The notes beneath the pieces were generated by a model. That model was not told the DNA's origin, ran no database searches, and saw only the letters and a list, made by a program, of their open reading frames with translations. 64,000 bases of DNA from Solanum dulcamara (taxonomy: Eukaryota > Streptophyta > Magnoliopsida > Solanales > Solanaceae), in contig NC_077238.1 of NCBI RefSeq assembly GCF_947179165.1, positions 77,033,757-77,097,756 on the forward strand, written 5' to 3'. Below are positions 1 to 9,808 of the stretch, one piece after another. The translations under genes and the position numbers were made by a program. How positions within the stretch are numbered: the first letter of the stretch is position 1; each line of letters opens with the position of its first letter.

Positions 1-491
1 AGTGGGACTTTTCTATATGCAGGTGGAAGCGTTCCTTAGTTTATTTCATAGGTTTGATTAATTCCTTATACTCAGTCATCTAAAACCTACTGAGTATATG
101 TGAATTATACTCACCCCTACTTCTGTGTCCCTTTTTGATGCAGATACTAGTCGGGGTACCCCACGTGGCAGTTAATACTCTAGCGGATTGTGTATTCTCA
201 GATTAGTGGTGAGGTCTCAGAATTCGGATCGTCGCTAGTCTATCTTTATTTTTCAGTCTTTTGTATCATTCAGAGACTTATGTTGTATCTTCAGATTCGA
301 ACCTTGTATTAGATGCTCTTTATACTTATGACACCAGGTTTTGGGATAATTTCTTCATTGTTTTTTTTTTATTTAAATCGTGGCATCACTTTCCCCTTTG
401 GGAGTCTTGTATGAGTTTTATTTTTAGGGTTACACATCAGATTGGGTTTTGAGATGTGTGCCATCATGACCTCAGTTTTTGGGTCGTGACA
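1..491 (+). mobile_element. 3' portion of an LTR, left edge cut by window
   Basis: Non-coding sequence ending in GGGTCGTGACA, the type of terminus that pairs with a TGTCACGACCC start in plant Ty3/gypsy LTRs. The next base begins sequence that aligns with the reverse-transcriptase region of the copia copy at 492-1773, so this LTR was inserted into that coding region. The predicted TSD would be about caata at 492-496, with its partner left of the window. A motif around 140 (GATGCAGATACTAG) resembles the GATGCAGAGACAGG motif in the chromovirus LTRs at 52.7 and 60.2 kb, which suggests a Tekay-like relative. Whether it is a solo LTR or the end of a full element cannot be seen. Confidence 0.6.
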
Positions 492-1773
492 CAATAATTC
501 GAGTGGTCCTGGCAATGTGTGCTATATTTGACTTGTACTTAGAGCAGTTAGATGTCAAAACTGCATTTCTTTATGGAGAGCTTGAAGAAGAAATTTATAT
601 GCTCCGACCAGAAGGTTTTGAAGAACAGGGAAAAGAGAACTTGGTTTGCAGGTTGAAAAAATCTCTATATAGTCTCAAACAGGTGCCGAGATGTTGGTAT
701 AAGAGATTTGATTCCTTCATTATAAGCCTTGGATACAATAGATATAGTTCAGATCCTTGTGTTTATTACAAGAGATTTGGTGATGATGATTTTATTATTT
801 TGCTGTTGTATGTTGATGACATGTTGGTAGCAGGCCCCAACAAAGATCGTCTCACAAATTTAAAGGCACAATTGGCTAGGGAGTTTGAAATAAAGGACTT
901 GGGACCAGCAAACAAGATTCTAGGGATGCAAATTCACCGAGACAGAAATAATAGGAAGATTTGGCTTTCTCAAAAGAACTACTTGAAGAAAATCTTGAGA
1001 CGCTTCAAGATGCAAGAATGTAAGTTAATTTCTACCCCATTTCCTATTAATTTCAAGTTATCCTCAAGTATGAGTTCTAGCAATGAAGAAGAGAGGATGG
1101 AGATGTCTCGAGTACCGTATGCATCAGCAGTGAGAAGTTTAATGTTCGCCATGGTATGTACAAGACCTGACATTGCACAAGACGTGGGAGTGGTTAGTCG
1201 ATACATGGCTAATCCTGGTAGAGAGCATTGGAATAATGTTAAGAGGATCCTGAGATACATCAAGGGTACCTCAGATGTTGCAATGTGTTATGGATGATCA
1301 GACTTTACTGTTAAAGGTTATATTGATTCAGATTATGCAGGTGATCTTGATAAAAGTAAGTCCACCACAAGTTATGTATTTACTCTTGCTGGAGGAGCTG
1401 TAAGTTGGATTTTAAAATTGCAATCTATCGTGGCTACATCTACGACGGAAGCAGAATATGTAGCAGCTACACCAGCTAGCAAAGAGACAATATAGATGCA
1501 GATGTTATCGGAGGAACTCCGGCACAAACAAGAGAAGGTTATTTTGTTTTGTGACAGCTAGAGCGCTTTGCATCTTGCAAAGAATCCGTCATTTCATTAA
1601 AGAACAAAGCACATACGAGTTCAGTATCACTTTGTCCGTGAGAAGATGGAAGAAGGCAGTGTGGATATTCAGAAAATTCACACTAATGACAACCTGACAG
1701 ATATGTTTACAAAGCCAATCAACAGTAACAAGTTCATATGGTGTCGATCTTCTATTGGCCTAGCAGAAACGTA
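492..1773 (+). pseudogene. Ty1/copia pol remnant A1 (RT and RNase H)
   Basis: The reading frame starts in mid reverse transcriptase (VLAMC, DVKTAFL, then YVDDML near 808-825) and runs through the CTRPDIA region to the RNase H tail (TKHIRVQYHF, DNLTDMFTKP), ending at LAET and a TAA at about 1773. Stop codons interrupt it at 1295-1297 and at three places in RNase H near 1495, 1560 and 1600. It belongs to the same family as the minus-strand copies at 17.0-22.7 kb and 23.3 kb, in the Tork/Tnt1 part of copia. Gag, protease and integrase lie left of the inserted LTR, outside the window, or are lost. Confidence 0.85.
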
Positions 1774-1847
1774 ACATTGTAGTAATTGGATAGAAAGGAT
1801 GGTGTGAAGACTTAATTGATTCTCAATTAAATCTTCAAGTGGGAAAA

Positions 1848-2184
1848 TGCAAGATTTTCAAAGTATTCCTGTTTCAAAGTCAAAAAGGAAACAGTACACA
1901 ACTTTTACCAAATGCAAGTTTTTCAAAGTTTGAAAAGGAAACAGTATGCAACTTTTGAAAAGTAAATTTTAAAAGTTAGCAGAAATTATGCGTTGTTTGA
2001 AAAGAAACATTACGCGTTGTTTGAAAATAAAAAACTTGTAGAAATTTAACGCGTTTTTGTTTCCTATAAATAGAGGGCCTCGAGCCCTCATTTAATGCAT
2101 TCCAGAAAGAGAGTAAGAATACAAAGAGAGTTATACACCAAGATAAATATTGTAGTCTTGAGTGTCCTCTTTAGCAGTTGTTCC
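1848..2184 (+). repeat. 3' LTR of copia A1, first part
   Basis: It begins TGCAAG directly after a purine-rich tract (AGTGGGAAAA, candidate polypurine tract). It matches in reverse complement the family's LTRs at 16462-16949 and 22689-23191. It contains a TATA-like TATAAATAGAGGG near 2065. The LTR is interrupted at 2184 by element B, and its remainder resumes at 8639. Confidence 0.75.
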
Positions 2185-3095
2185 TGTTAGTAAACTGTAT
2201 TGTAAATATTAAAACCAGTAACAACAAGTAAAGGTAATAAAACACAGAATCTGGAAAAATTAATGCAGAAACAGAATCGAGCCCACTGAATGCACAGTGT
2301 GTCCTTAAGGAAATTATTCCCCTCAAAGTACCCGAGGTTTTGGAATTTTTCCTCCTAGGATAGAACGATTTACTCACCAAAGTAGAGGTACTGCAAATCT
2401 TTGATGACAGCGAACCACTTGAAGGATGTATATCACACGATTTTAGAAAGTGCAGAAAGAAGAAGAAGAAGATGGTATGTTCAGAATTTCGTATGGAACA
2501 TTCTGAAGATTTACAGATATATATAGACTGTTTATACCTTTTCAGAAAAGGCACCTGTTGGGAAAAGGTTTGCCTGTTGAGAAGGTTTGCAACTTTTCGG
2601 ACAAGGTTGCAACCATTCAAAAATCCGTTGGAAAAAACGGAGGGAAATTTTAAATTAATCCGGGAAGAAATGGGTCGCGGGTTGTGGGTCGCGGGTCGCG
2701 GGTCAGGATTTTTTCCACTTAATTAATTAATTAAATAAATAATATTAATTAATTAAAAATTTAAAGAAAATTTGGTCCAAAAAGATTATCAATCAATCAT
2801 ATCAATTGACCAAATCCAAATCCAAATCCAAATCCAAATCCAAATCCGAAGCCGAAGCCGTAGCCGAAGCCGAAGCCGAGCCGAGCGAGCGACAACGACG
2901 ACGACGCGAGGGGAGACCCTCTTCTTGACCCTTTAGCAACATGAAGGAGTGCTTCTATTTTTAAATAGGAGACTTTTCATTTTCACCACCTATGTGGGAC
3001 CAAAGCTTATTTAATAAAATAAGAGAGAACATATCATTTCCTCTCCACTTCTTTTTCCCTCAATTTCCCATTCAACCTATCAATTAAACCCAACA
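2185..3095 (-). repeat. 3' LTR of element B (911 bp)
   Basis: Nearly identical to 7852-8638 but longer by two repeat expansions: extra GGGTCGC units near 2671-2702 and a long AAATCC/GAAGCC hexanucleotide run at about 2815-2890. The polypurine tract (GTGGGGA in element orientation) abuts its start at 3096-3103. The sequence at 2304-2317 (CTTAAGGAAATTAT) is the reverse complement of the region just inside the 5' LTR. Confidence 0.9.
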
Positions 3096-3678
3096 ATCCC
3101 CACATGAATGGGGAATGTCTACAAGATAAAGGAATGCACGGATAAATGTGTGATATACAAGCGAAGATTAATTGTATCTGGATAAGTAGGTTTCCCTTTG
3201 AACTTTCCATAGTGAACTTATATAGGATATACTCGATCAATCGGTAGATGCGATATCTTTGAACCGTCGAACTTTGTTGTATAACTAGACAACATAAGTC
3301 ACACAATCAATCATCAACCATCTATGGTTCTCACGGTTGTGTTCGTTTCAGCCATGAACACCGCCTGGTTTCGTGAATGCATAGAGAATGGGCCTTTACT
3401 GTCATTCCCCTTGAAGCGGCTTATACTTCACATTCACATAGGTGATTTCTAAACGTGTAGTCCTATAGACACACTATCTAGTTATTTTCCGTCAGATTTA
3501 GATAATCATTAAAAACCCTTTAAAGCTTTATTAACTCATTAAAAGCCTTAAGGTTTTATCCTTTATTTCTGGACATTGTCATCATCACGAGAATGGGTTG
3601 AGTTATTTGACAATGTTGAACCGTCAATCATAACTTTGTTTGATCTCTTTGAACCTAGTTCTTGGGATCTCCAGTCTA
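3096..3678 (-). other. 3' untranslated region of element B
   Basis: About 580 bp between the gag-pol stop (3679) and the 3' LTR, without a convincing reading frame. The short frame at 3034-3306 overlaps the LTR and has no recognisable similarity. The polypurine tract lies at the left end. Confidence 0.7.
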
Positions 3679-6600
3679 CTAGGTAGAGTTACCGCCATGT
3701 TGACTTGTCCTTGGCCTTAACCCCATTCCCCTCGATGATCTTTCAACAGCCTCTCTAGATAAGCCTTTTGTTAGTGGATCCGATATATTATCTCTTGACT
3801 TTACGTAGTCAATAGTGATAACACCACCAGAGAGTAGTTGTCTAACAGTATTGTGTCGCCGTCGAATGTGACGCGATTTTCCATTATACATAACATTTCC
3901 TGCCCTCCCTATTGCCGCTTGGCTATCACAATGTATACATATGGGTGCCAAAGGTTTGGGCCAAAATGGAATATCTTCCAAAATATTTCGAAGCCATTCA
4001 GCTTCTTCACCAGCCTTGTCTAAAGCTATAAATTCAGACTCCATTGTAGAGCGGGCGATGCATATCTGTTTTGATGATTTCCAAGACACTGCTCCTCCAC
4101 CAACGATGAAAACATATCCACTTGTGGATTTAACTTCAGATGATCCGGTGATCCAGTTTGCATCACTATATCCCTCAATTACTGCGGGATATTTATTATA
4201 ATGCAAAGCATAGTTTTGGGTGTGTTTCAAATACCCCAAGACTCGTTTCATTGCCATCCAATGAGTTTGATTAGGATTATTCGTGAATCGACTCAACTTT
4301 CTAATAGCACATGCTATATCTGGTCGTGTACAATTCATAATATACATCAAACTTCCCAAAACTCGTGCATAGTCCAATTGTGAGTCACTTTTACCTTCAT
4401 TCTTTTGAAGTGCAAAACTTACATCAATTGGAGTTTTTGCAACATTGAAATTTAAATATTTAAACTTATCAAGTATATTTTCAATATAATGTGATTGTGA
4501 TAATGCTAGACCTTGTGGAGTTTTATAGATCCTAATTCCTAAGATTAAGTCAGCAACCCCTAAGTCTTTCATGTCAAATTTGCTAGCAAGCATACGCTTC
4601 GTAGCATTTATATTGGCAATGTCTTTACTCATTATCAACATGTCATCAACATATAAACAAATAATGACTTCATGATTTGGAGTATTTTTAATGTAAACAC
4701 ATTTGTCACACTCATTAATCTTAAATCCATTTGCCAACATTGTTTGGTCAAATTTTGCATGCCATTGTTTAGGTGCTTGTTTAAGTCCATAAAGTGACTT
4801 AACAAGTTTGCACACTTTCCTTTCTTTACCTGGAACTATGAAACCCTCAGGTTGTTCCATGTAAATTTCTTCCTCCAATTCTCCATTTAAGAAAGCCGTC
4901 TTAACATCCATTTGATGAATTTCAAGACCATATACAGCTGCAAGTGCCACTAACACCCGAATAGATGTTATTCTTGTTACCGGCGAGTATGTGTCAAAGT
5001 AATCAAGACCTTCTTTTTGTCTATAACCTTTGACCACAAGTCTTGCCTTATATTTATCAATAGTGCCATCAGCTTTCATTTTCCTTTTAAATATCCATTT
5101 TGATCCTAAAGGTTTATTTCCAGGAGGAAGATCAACCAATTCCCATGTATGGTTATTCAAAATTGATTGAATCTCACTATTGATTGCTTCTTTCCAAAAT
5201 GCTGAATCAGAAGAAGACATTGCAGCTTTAAATGTTTGAGGCTCATTTTCAAGCAAGAATGTCACAAAATCTGGTCCAAAGGAAGTAGATATCTTTTGAC
5301 GTTTGCTACGCCTTGGATCCTCTTCGGATGGTTTACTTTCCTTTTGAACTTCTCTTGGTCGTTTAAATCTTTCACTTGAGGATTCACTTTTAGTTTTATA
5401 CGGATAAATATTTTCAAAAAATTCAGCATTATCTGATTCAATTACCGTATTAACATTAATTTCAGGATTGTCCGATTTGTGAACCAAAAATCGACAAGCT
5501 TTGCTATTTGTAGCATAGCCAATAAAAATACAATCCACGGTCTTTGGTCCGATTTTTACCCTTTTGGGCAAAGGAACTTGGACCTTTGCTAAACACCCCC
5601 ACACTTTGAAGTATTTCAAGTTGGGTTTTCTTCCTTTCCATAGTTCATATGGAATAGTTTGTGTTTTGCTGTGGGGTACTCTATTGAGTATTCGATTAGC
5701 TGTAAGGATAGCTTCCCCCCACAAGTTCTGCGGTAAACCGGAACTTATTAATAAAGCATTCATCATTTCTTTTAATGTTCGGTTTTTCCTTTCCGCAACT
5801 CCATTTGATTGAGGTGTGTAGGGGGCAGTAGTTTGATGAATAATTCCATATTCTAAACATATCTTTTCAAAAGGAGATTCGTATTCTCCACCCCTATCAC
5901 TTCTAATCATTTTTATCTTTTTATTCAATTGATTTTCTACTTCGTTCTTGTATTGCTTAAATGCATCAATTGCTTCATCCTTACTATTAAGCAAATATAC
6001 ATAACAATATCGAGTGCAATTGTCAATAAAAGTTATAAAATACTTCTTTCCACCACGAGTTGGTGTAGACTTCATATCACAAATGTCTGTGTGAATCAAT
6101 TCTAAGGGACTAGAATTCCGTTCAATAGATTTATAAGGATGCTTAGCATACTTAGATTCAACACATACTTGACATTTTGATTTATTGCAATCAAAGTAAG
6201 GCAATATATTTAAATTAATCAGTTTTTGCAAGGTTTTATGATTGACATGTCCTAAACGTGAATGCCATAAATTATTTGACTTAAGTAAGTAAGAAGAAGC
6301 TTGAACTTTATTATCATCAACAACCATTACATTTAGTTTGAAAAGACCCTCAGTGAGGTAGCCTTTTCCTAGATACATTTCATTCTTACTGACAACTACT
6401 TTGTCTGAAACTAGAACACACTTGAATCCATTCTTGATAAGAAGGCCGGCAGACACCAAATTCTTTCGCATTTCTGGAACATGATACACTTTGTTCAGCG
6501 TCACCACCTTGCCGGATGTCATTTTCAGAAAAACTCTCCCATATCCTTCAATCTTTGCAGTTGCAGAATTTCCCATATAGATCATCGCATCAGGTGCTGC

Positions 6601-7599
6601 AGGGGAATAAGTAGAGAATGCTTCTCGGACTGCACACACATGCGAAGTAGCTCCTGAATCAAGCCACCATTCTTTGGAATTACCTACTAGGTTGCATTCT
6701 GATAGCATTGCACACAGATCATCAATAGCTTCTTTATTTTCCACCATATTGGCTTGTCCCTTTCTCTTGTCCTTTTTCGGAAGACGACAATCTGGAGCTT
6801 TGTGTCCAACTTTCCCACAATTATAACAATTGCCCTTGAACTTTTTCTTGTTCTGCTCCTGATTCTTTCCAAAAGGTTGCTTCCTTTTCTTATTCTTTGG
6901 AGCAGCATCTTCAACGATGTTCGCTCCCATAATTGCTGAATTTCCACGCAACTTCTTTTCTGCTGTTTTGTTATCTTCCTCAATCTTGAGACGAATCACA
7001 AGATCTTCCAACTTCATTTCCTTACGCTTGTGCTTTAGATAATTTTTGAAATCTCTCCACGAAGGAGGCAATTTTTCTATCATCGCAGCCACTTGAAATG
7101 CTTCATTAACTACCATGCCTTCAGCAATAAGGTCATGAAAAATAAGTTGTAGTTCTTGAACTTGGGTTCCAACAGTTCTGCTATCTATCATTTTATAGTC
7201 TAGGAACTTAGCAACCACAAATTTTTTCAAGCATGCGTCTTCAGTCTTGTACTTCTTCTCAAGTGCATCCCATAATTCTTTAGAAGTTTTCACAGCACTA
7301 TAGACATTGTACAAATCATCATCCAAAGCACTTAGGATGTAGCCCTTGCATAGAAAATCTGCCTGTGTCCATGGCTCAGTAATCATAAATTTTTCATTGG
7401 CCGGCATATCAACAGCAGGCACAGGAGGATCTTCGTTAGTGAACTTCTGCATACCAAGAGTGGTAAGCCAAAAGAACACCCTTTGCTGCCATCCTTTGAA
7501 GTTGGCTCCAGAAAATTTTCCTGGTTTTTCTGCCGGTGGCACAGAAGTGCGGCTTGTTGCAGCAACAGTCGTAGAAGTAGTAGCAGTATCACTTGCCAT
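3679..7599 (-). CDS. Intact copia gag-pol polyprotein (1306 aa)
   Basis: One uninterrupted frame coding all copia functions in order: gag (about residues 25-240); CCHC zinc knuckle CYNCGKVGHKAPDC (258-271); aspartic protease WWLDSGATSH (active DSG 314-316); integrase with an HHCC region (LWHSRLGH and CQVC) and a DDE core visible at HTDICD, SDRGGEY and VAERKNRT; reverse transcriptase with DVKTAFLNGELEEEIYMEQP and catalytic YVDDML; and RNase H (CDSQAAIG, SRHIRRRHNTVRQLL). The product would assemble virus-like particles, copy the element RNA and integrate the cDNA. No stop or frameshift and all catalytic motifs present make this a candidate for a currently competent element. The ATG at 7599 follows an AAAAGAA leader and is the only plausible start. 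Confidence 0.93.
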   Translation of the reverse strand: MASDTATTSTTVAATSRTSVPPAEKPGKFSGANFKGWQQRVFFWLTTLGMQKFTNEDPPVPAVDMPANEKFMITEPWTQADFLCKGYILSALDDDLYNVYSAVKTSKELWDALEKKYKTEDACLKKFVVAKFLDYKMIDSRTVGTQVQELQLIFHDLIAEGMVVNEAFQVAAMIEKLPPSWRDFKNYLKHKRKEMKLEDLVIRLKIEEDNKTAEKKLRGNSAIMGANIVEDAAPKNKKRKQPFGKNQEQNKKKFKGNCYNCGKVGHKAPDCRLPKKDKRKGQANMVENKEAIDDLCAMLSECNLVGNSKEWWLDSGATSHVCAVREAFSTYSPAAPDAMIYMGNSATAKIEGYGRVFLKMTSGKVVTLNKVYHVPEMRKNLVSAGLLIKNGFKCVLVSDKVVVSKNEMYLGKGYLTEGLFKLNVMVVDDNKVQASSYLLKSNNLWHSRLGHVNHKTLQKLINLNILPYFDCNKSKCQVCVESKYAKHPYKSIERNSSPLELIHTDICDMKSTPTRGGKKYFITFIDNCTRYCYVYLLNSKDEAIDAFKQYKNEVENQLNKKIKMIRSDRGGEYESPFEKICLEYGIIHQTTAPYTPQSNGVAERKNRTLKEMMNALLISSGLPQNLWGEAILTANRILNRVPHSKTQTIPYELWKGRKPNLKYFKVWGCLAKVQVPLPKRVKIGPKTVDCIFIGYATNSKACRFLVHKSDNPEINVNTVIESDNAEFFENIYPYKTKSESSSERFKRPREVQKESKPSEEDPRRSKRQKISTSFGPDFVTFLLENEPQTFKAAMSSSDSAFWKEAINSEIQSILNNHTWELVDLPPGNKPLGSKWIFKRKMKADGTIDKYKARLVVKGYRQKEGLDYFDTYSPVTRITSIRVLVALAAVYGLEIHQMDVKTAFLNGELEEEIYMEQPEGFIVPGKERKVCKLVKSLYGLKQAPKQWHAKFDQTMLANGFKINECDKCVYIKNTPNHEVIICLYVDDMLIMSKDIANINATKRMLASKFDMKDLGVADLILGIRIYKTPQGLALSQSHYIENILDKFKYLNFNVAKTPIDVSFALQKNEGKSDSQLDYARVLGSLMYIMNCTRPDIACAIRKLSRFTNNPNQTHWMAMKRVLGYLKHTQNYALHYNKYPAVIEGYSDANWITGSSEVKSTSGYVFIVGGGAVSWKSSKQICIARSTMESEFIALDKAGEEAEWLRNILEDIPFWPKPLAPICIHCDSQAAIGRAGNVMYNGKSRHIRRRHNTVRQLLSGGVITIDYVKSRDNISDPLTKGLSREAVERSSRGMGLRPRTSQHGGNST

Positions 7600-7835
7600 T
7601 TCTTTTCACTGTCAAAATAGACAAACTGTCTTAATATTTCAGAATATCAAACCTTTTACAAAAACAACGACGAAGTTTTTATACTTTTCAAATCGTTGTA
7701 CAAGTATGAACTTTAATATTCCAATGAAGTTTTTATACTCTTCAAATCAGAATATTTATTTCATACGGAGTAGAAAACCACACAGGTTTTAGTCTCCAAA
7801 GACAGAATACAGTTTGGTTAGAAAACAATAATAAT

Positions 7836-7849
7836 ATAATTTCCTTAAG
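7836..7849 (-). promoter_or_regulatory. Candidate (self-)primer binding site of element B
   Basis: Two bases inside the 5' LTR, where the minus-strand primer site normally sits, the element reads CTTAAGGAAATTAT. This is not the usual initiator-tRNA-Met site (TGGTATCAGAGC). It is the exact reverse complement of a 14-mer in the 3' LTR (2304-2317) and matches the 5' LTR (7971-7984) with one mismatch. The transcript could therefore fold back on itself here. Functional meaning is inference. Confidence 0.35.
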
Positions 7850-7851
7850 AT

Positions 7852-8638
7852 TGTTAGTAAACTGTATTGTAAATATTAAAACCAGTAACAACAAGTAAAG
7901 GTAATAAAACACAGAATCTGGAAAAATTAATGCAGAAACAGAATCGAGCCCACTGAATGCACAGTGTGTCCTAAAGGAAATTATTCCCCTCAAAGTACCC
8001 GAGGTTTTGGAATTTTTCCTCCTAGGATAGAACGATTTACTCACCAAAGTAGAGGTACTGCAAATCTTTGATGACAGCGAACCACTTGAAGGATGTATAT
8101 CACACGATTTTAGAAAGTGCAGAAAGAAGAAGAAGAAGATGGTATGTTCAGAATTTCGTATGGAACATTCTGAAGATTTACAGATATATATAGACTGTTT
8201 ATACCTTTTCAGAAAAGGCACCTGTTGGGAAAAGGTTTGCCTGTTGAGAAGGTTTGCAACTTTTCGGACAAGGTTGCAACCATTCAAAAATCCGTTGGAA
8301 AAAACGGAGGGAAATTTTAAATTAATCCGGGAAGAAACGGGTCGCGGGTCAGGATTTTTTCCACTTAATTAATTAATTAAATAAATAATATTAATTAATT
8401 AATATTCAAATCCGAAGCCGAAGCCGAGCGAGCGACGACGACGACGGCGCGAGGGGAGACCCTCTTCTTGACCCTTTAGCAACATGAAGGAGTGCTTCTA
8501 TTTTTAAATAGGAGACTTTTCATTTCCACCACCTATGTGGGACCAAAGCTTATTTAATAAAATAAGAGAGAACATATCATTTCCTCTCCACTTCTTTTTC
8601 CCTCAATTTCCCATTCAACCTATCAATTAAACTCAACA
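7852..8638 (-). repeat. 5' LTR of element B (787 bp)
   Basis: Promoter-bearing LTR. In element orientation a TATA-like CTATATATAT lies near 8185-8195, so transcripts would start roughly at 8155 and run leftwards. It ends ACTAACA at 7852, followed by the internal 5' leader (7600-7851). Confidence 0.9.
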
Positions 8639-8838
8639 GTTCCTTTTACAAGAGAGAAGTTTAATTGTTGTTTTCTCCTTGTATTTGAGAGCAGTGTACT
8701 CCATATTTTTATAGTGATATTCTTCTACCCCGTGGTTTTTTTCCTCTATCAGTTAGAGGGGTTTTCACGTAAAATTCCCGTGTCCAATTTATGTTGATAT
8801 GAATTGTCATATCAAACTTTAGTTGTGGTGCTTCGATA
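8639..8838 (+). repeat. 3' LTR of copia A1, second part
   Basis: Continuation of the LTR broken at 2184, starting with the duplicated gttcc (8639-8643). It aligns in reverse complement with the distal part of the LTRs at 16.5 and 22.7 kb as far as GGTGCTTC. The expected terminus CCTCCCCCA is absent, so the LTR end is lost or diverged at about 8838. Confidence 0.7.
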
Positions 8839-9808
8839 TGTGGTTAGTATGTCGAATCCTCTTCGATTGAATCTTAGAGGAATACGGAATGCATTGGCTT
8901 TTGATTAAATAGAGAATTCGTTATGTTTCTATTTGCTATTAACAGTGGAAGGTGCATATCCGTGCTTCTGTGATTCATGCTACCTACTTTGATTGCATTA
9001 TCAAAAAAATACGGATATTATGGTCCGGAGGGAGGATGGTTTGAAGTGATGCTGCATTCTATGCGTTGGTAAATATTTGCTTACCGCATATATGCTGAAA
9101 GGAAGAGGAATACGAGATTATATTTGTTATACTAGTTATATTTTCTGTAGAGGATCAATTGAATCAAATCGTCACTGCTATGGAGAAACACGAATACTCT
9201 CTTACTAATCTGTGTAAAAGCTTCGGATTTGTTATCTTAATTAGCTAATCTGATATCTGTAAATCAGGACTTTGAGACACATTACTGAAGATAAGGATTT
9301 AAAGATGTGGCGAAACCTACTAGCCTAAGCAGGATAGGAGACCTTTCCTCTGCAGCCATAAGATAGCTTTTGAAAAAGAGCAATGTCTGAAGGAGGCCTA
9401 GCTACTTCTCATAAGGCGTAAGATTTTACTGGTTTTAAAGTCCTTAAACTTCTTGTTTACCTACTGAATTAGTTTTATATGAAATTCAACTCTGAACTTC
9501 TGAGAGACATTGCATTTGGGGAGTTTATAAAACCAGTTGGTTCATATCTTTTACCTTAGCTTTTGCAATACACCAAACAAAGGGGGGAAGCAAAGAAAAA
9601 AGACAACAACAACAATATTGATATGCAAAGAAACTTTTGCAGTAAAATAAGAGTTATATAATTGAAAAAGACTGATCCCCCCCCCCCCCCCCCCAAAACA
9701 TACATACATACAAGAACCTGCCTTTTTTTCTTGTTATGGAACTAAAAACCAAATTAAAACCTACATATTACCCACAACTAGTTGGTCAGCACCTCTTCAG
9801 GCCTTGTT
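8839..9808. other. Intergenic, no gene seen
   Basis: AT-rich sequence between the A1 LTR relic and the permease stop codon. I see no coding potential. The 3' flank of the permease (about 9540-9808) includes a run of 18 C at 9677-9694 and an A-rich patch on the gene strand near 9724-9731. Confidence 0.6.
9677..9694. repeat. C18 homopolymer
   Basis: Eighteen consecutive C on the + strand (G18 in the direction of the permease transcript), about 115 bp past its stop codon. Such a tract is prone to length error in sequencing and assembly. Confidence 0.95.

Larger units (their letters stand above)
2185..8638 (-). mobile_element. Complete young copia retrotransposon B
   Basis: Full-length element with LTRs 2185-3095 and 7852-8638, TG...CA ends (TGTTGGG...CTAACA in element orientation), a 5-bp TSD gttcc at 2180-2184 and 8639-8643, and one uninterrupted 1306-residue gag-pol frame. 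It sits inside the 3' LTR of copia A1. By eye the LTRs differ by only about five substitutions over about 760 aligned bases, plus length differences in simple repeats, so insertion is recent. All parts of an autonomous element seem present except a recognisable tRNA primer site. Lineage within copia is not certain; Tork/Angela-like is my best guess. Confidence 0.95.

Noticed and set aside
2171..2620. 149-codon minus frame and its twin at 7742-8287
   Set aside because: Within the two LTRs of element B; non-coding LTR sequence.
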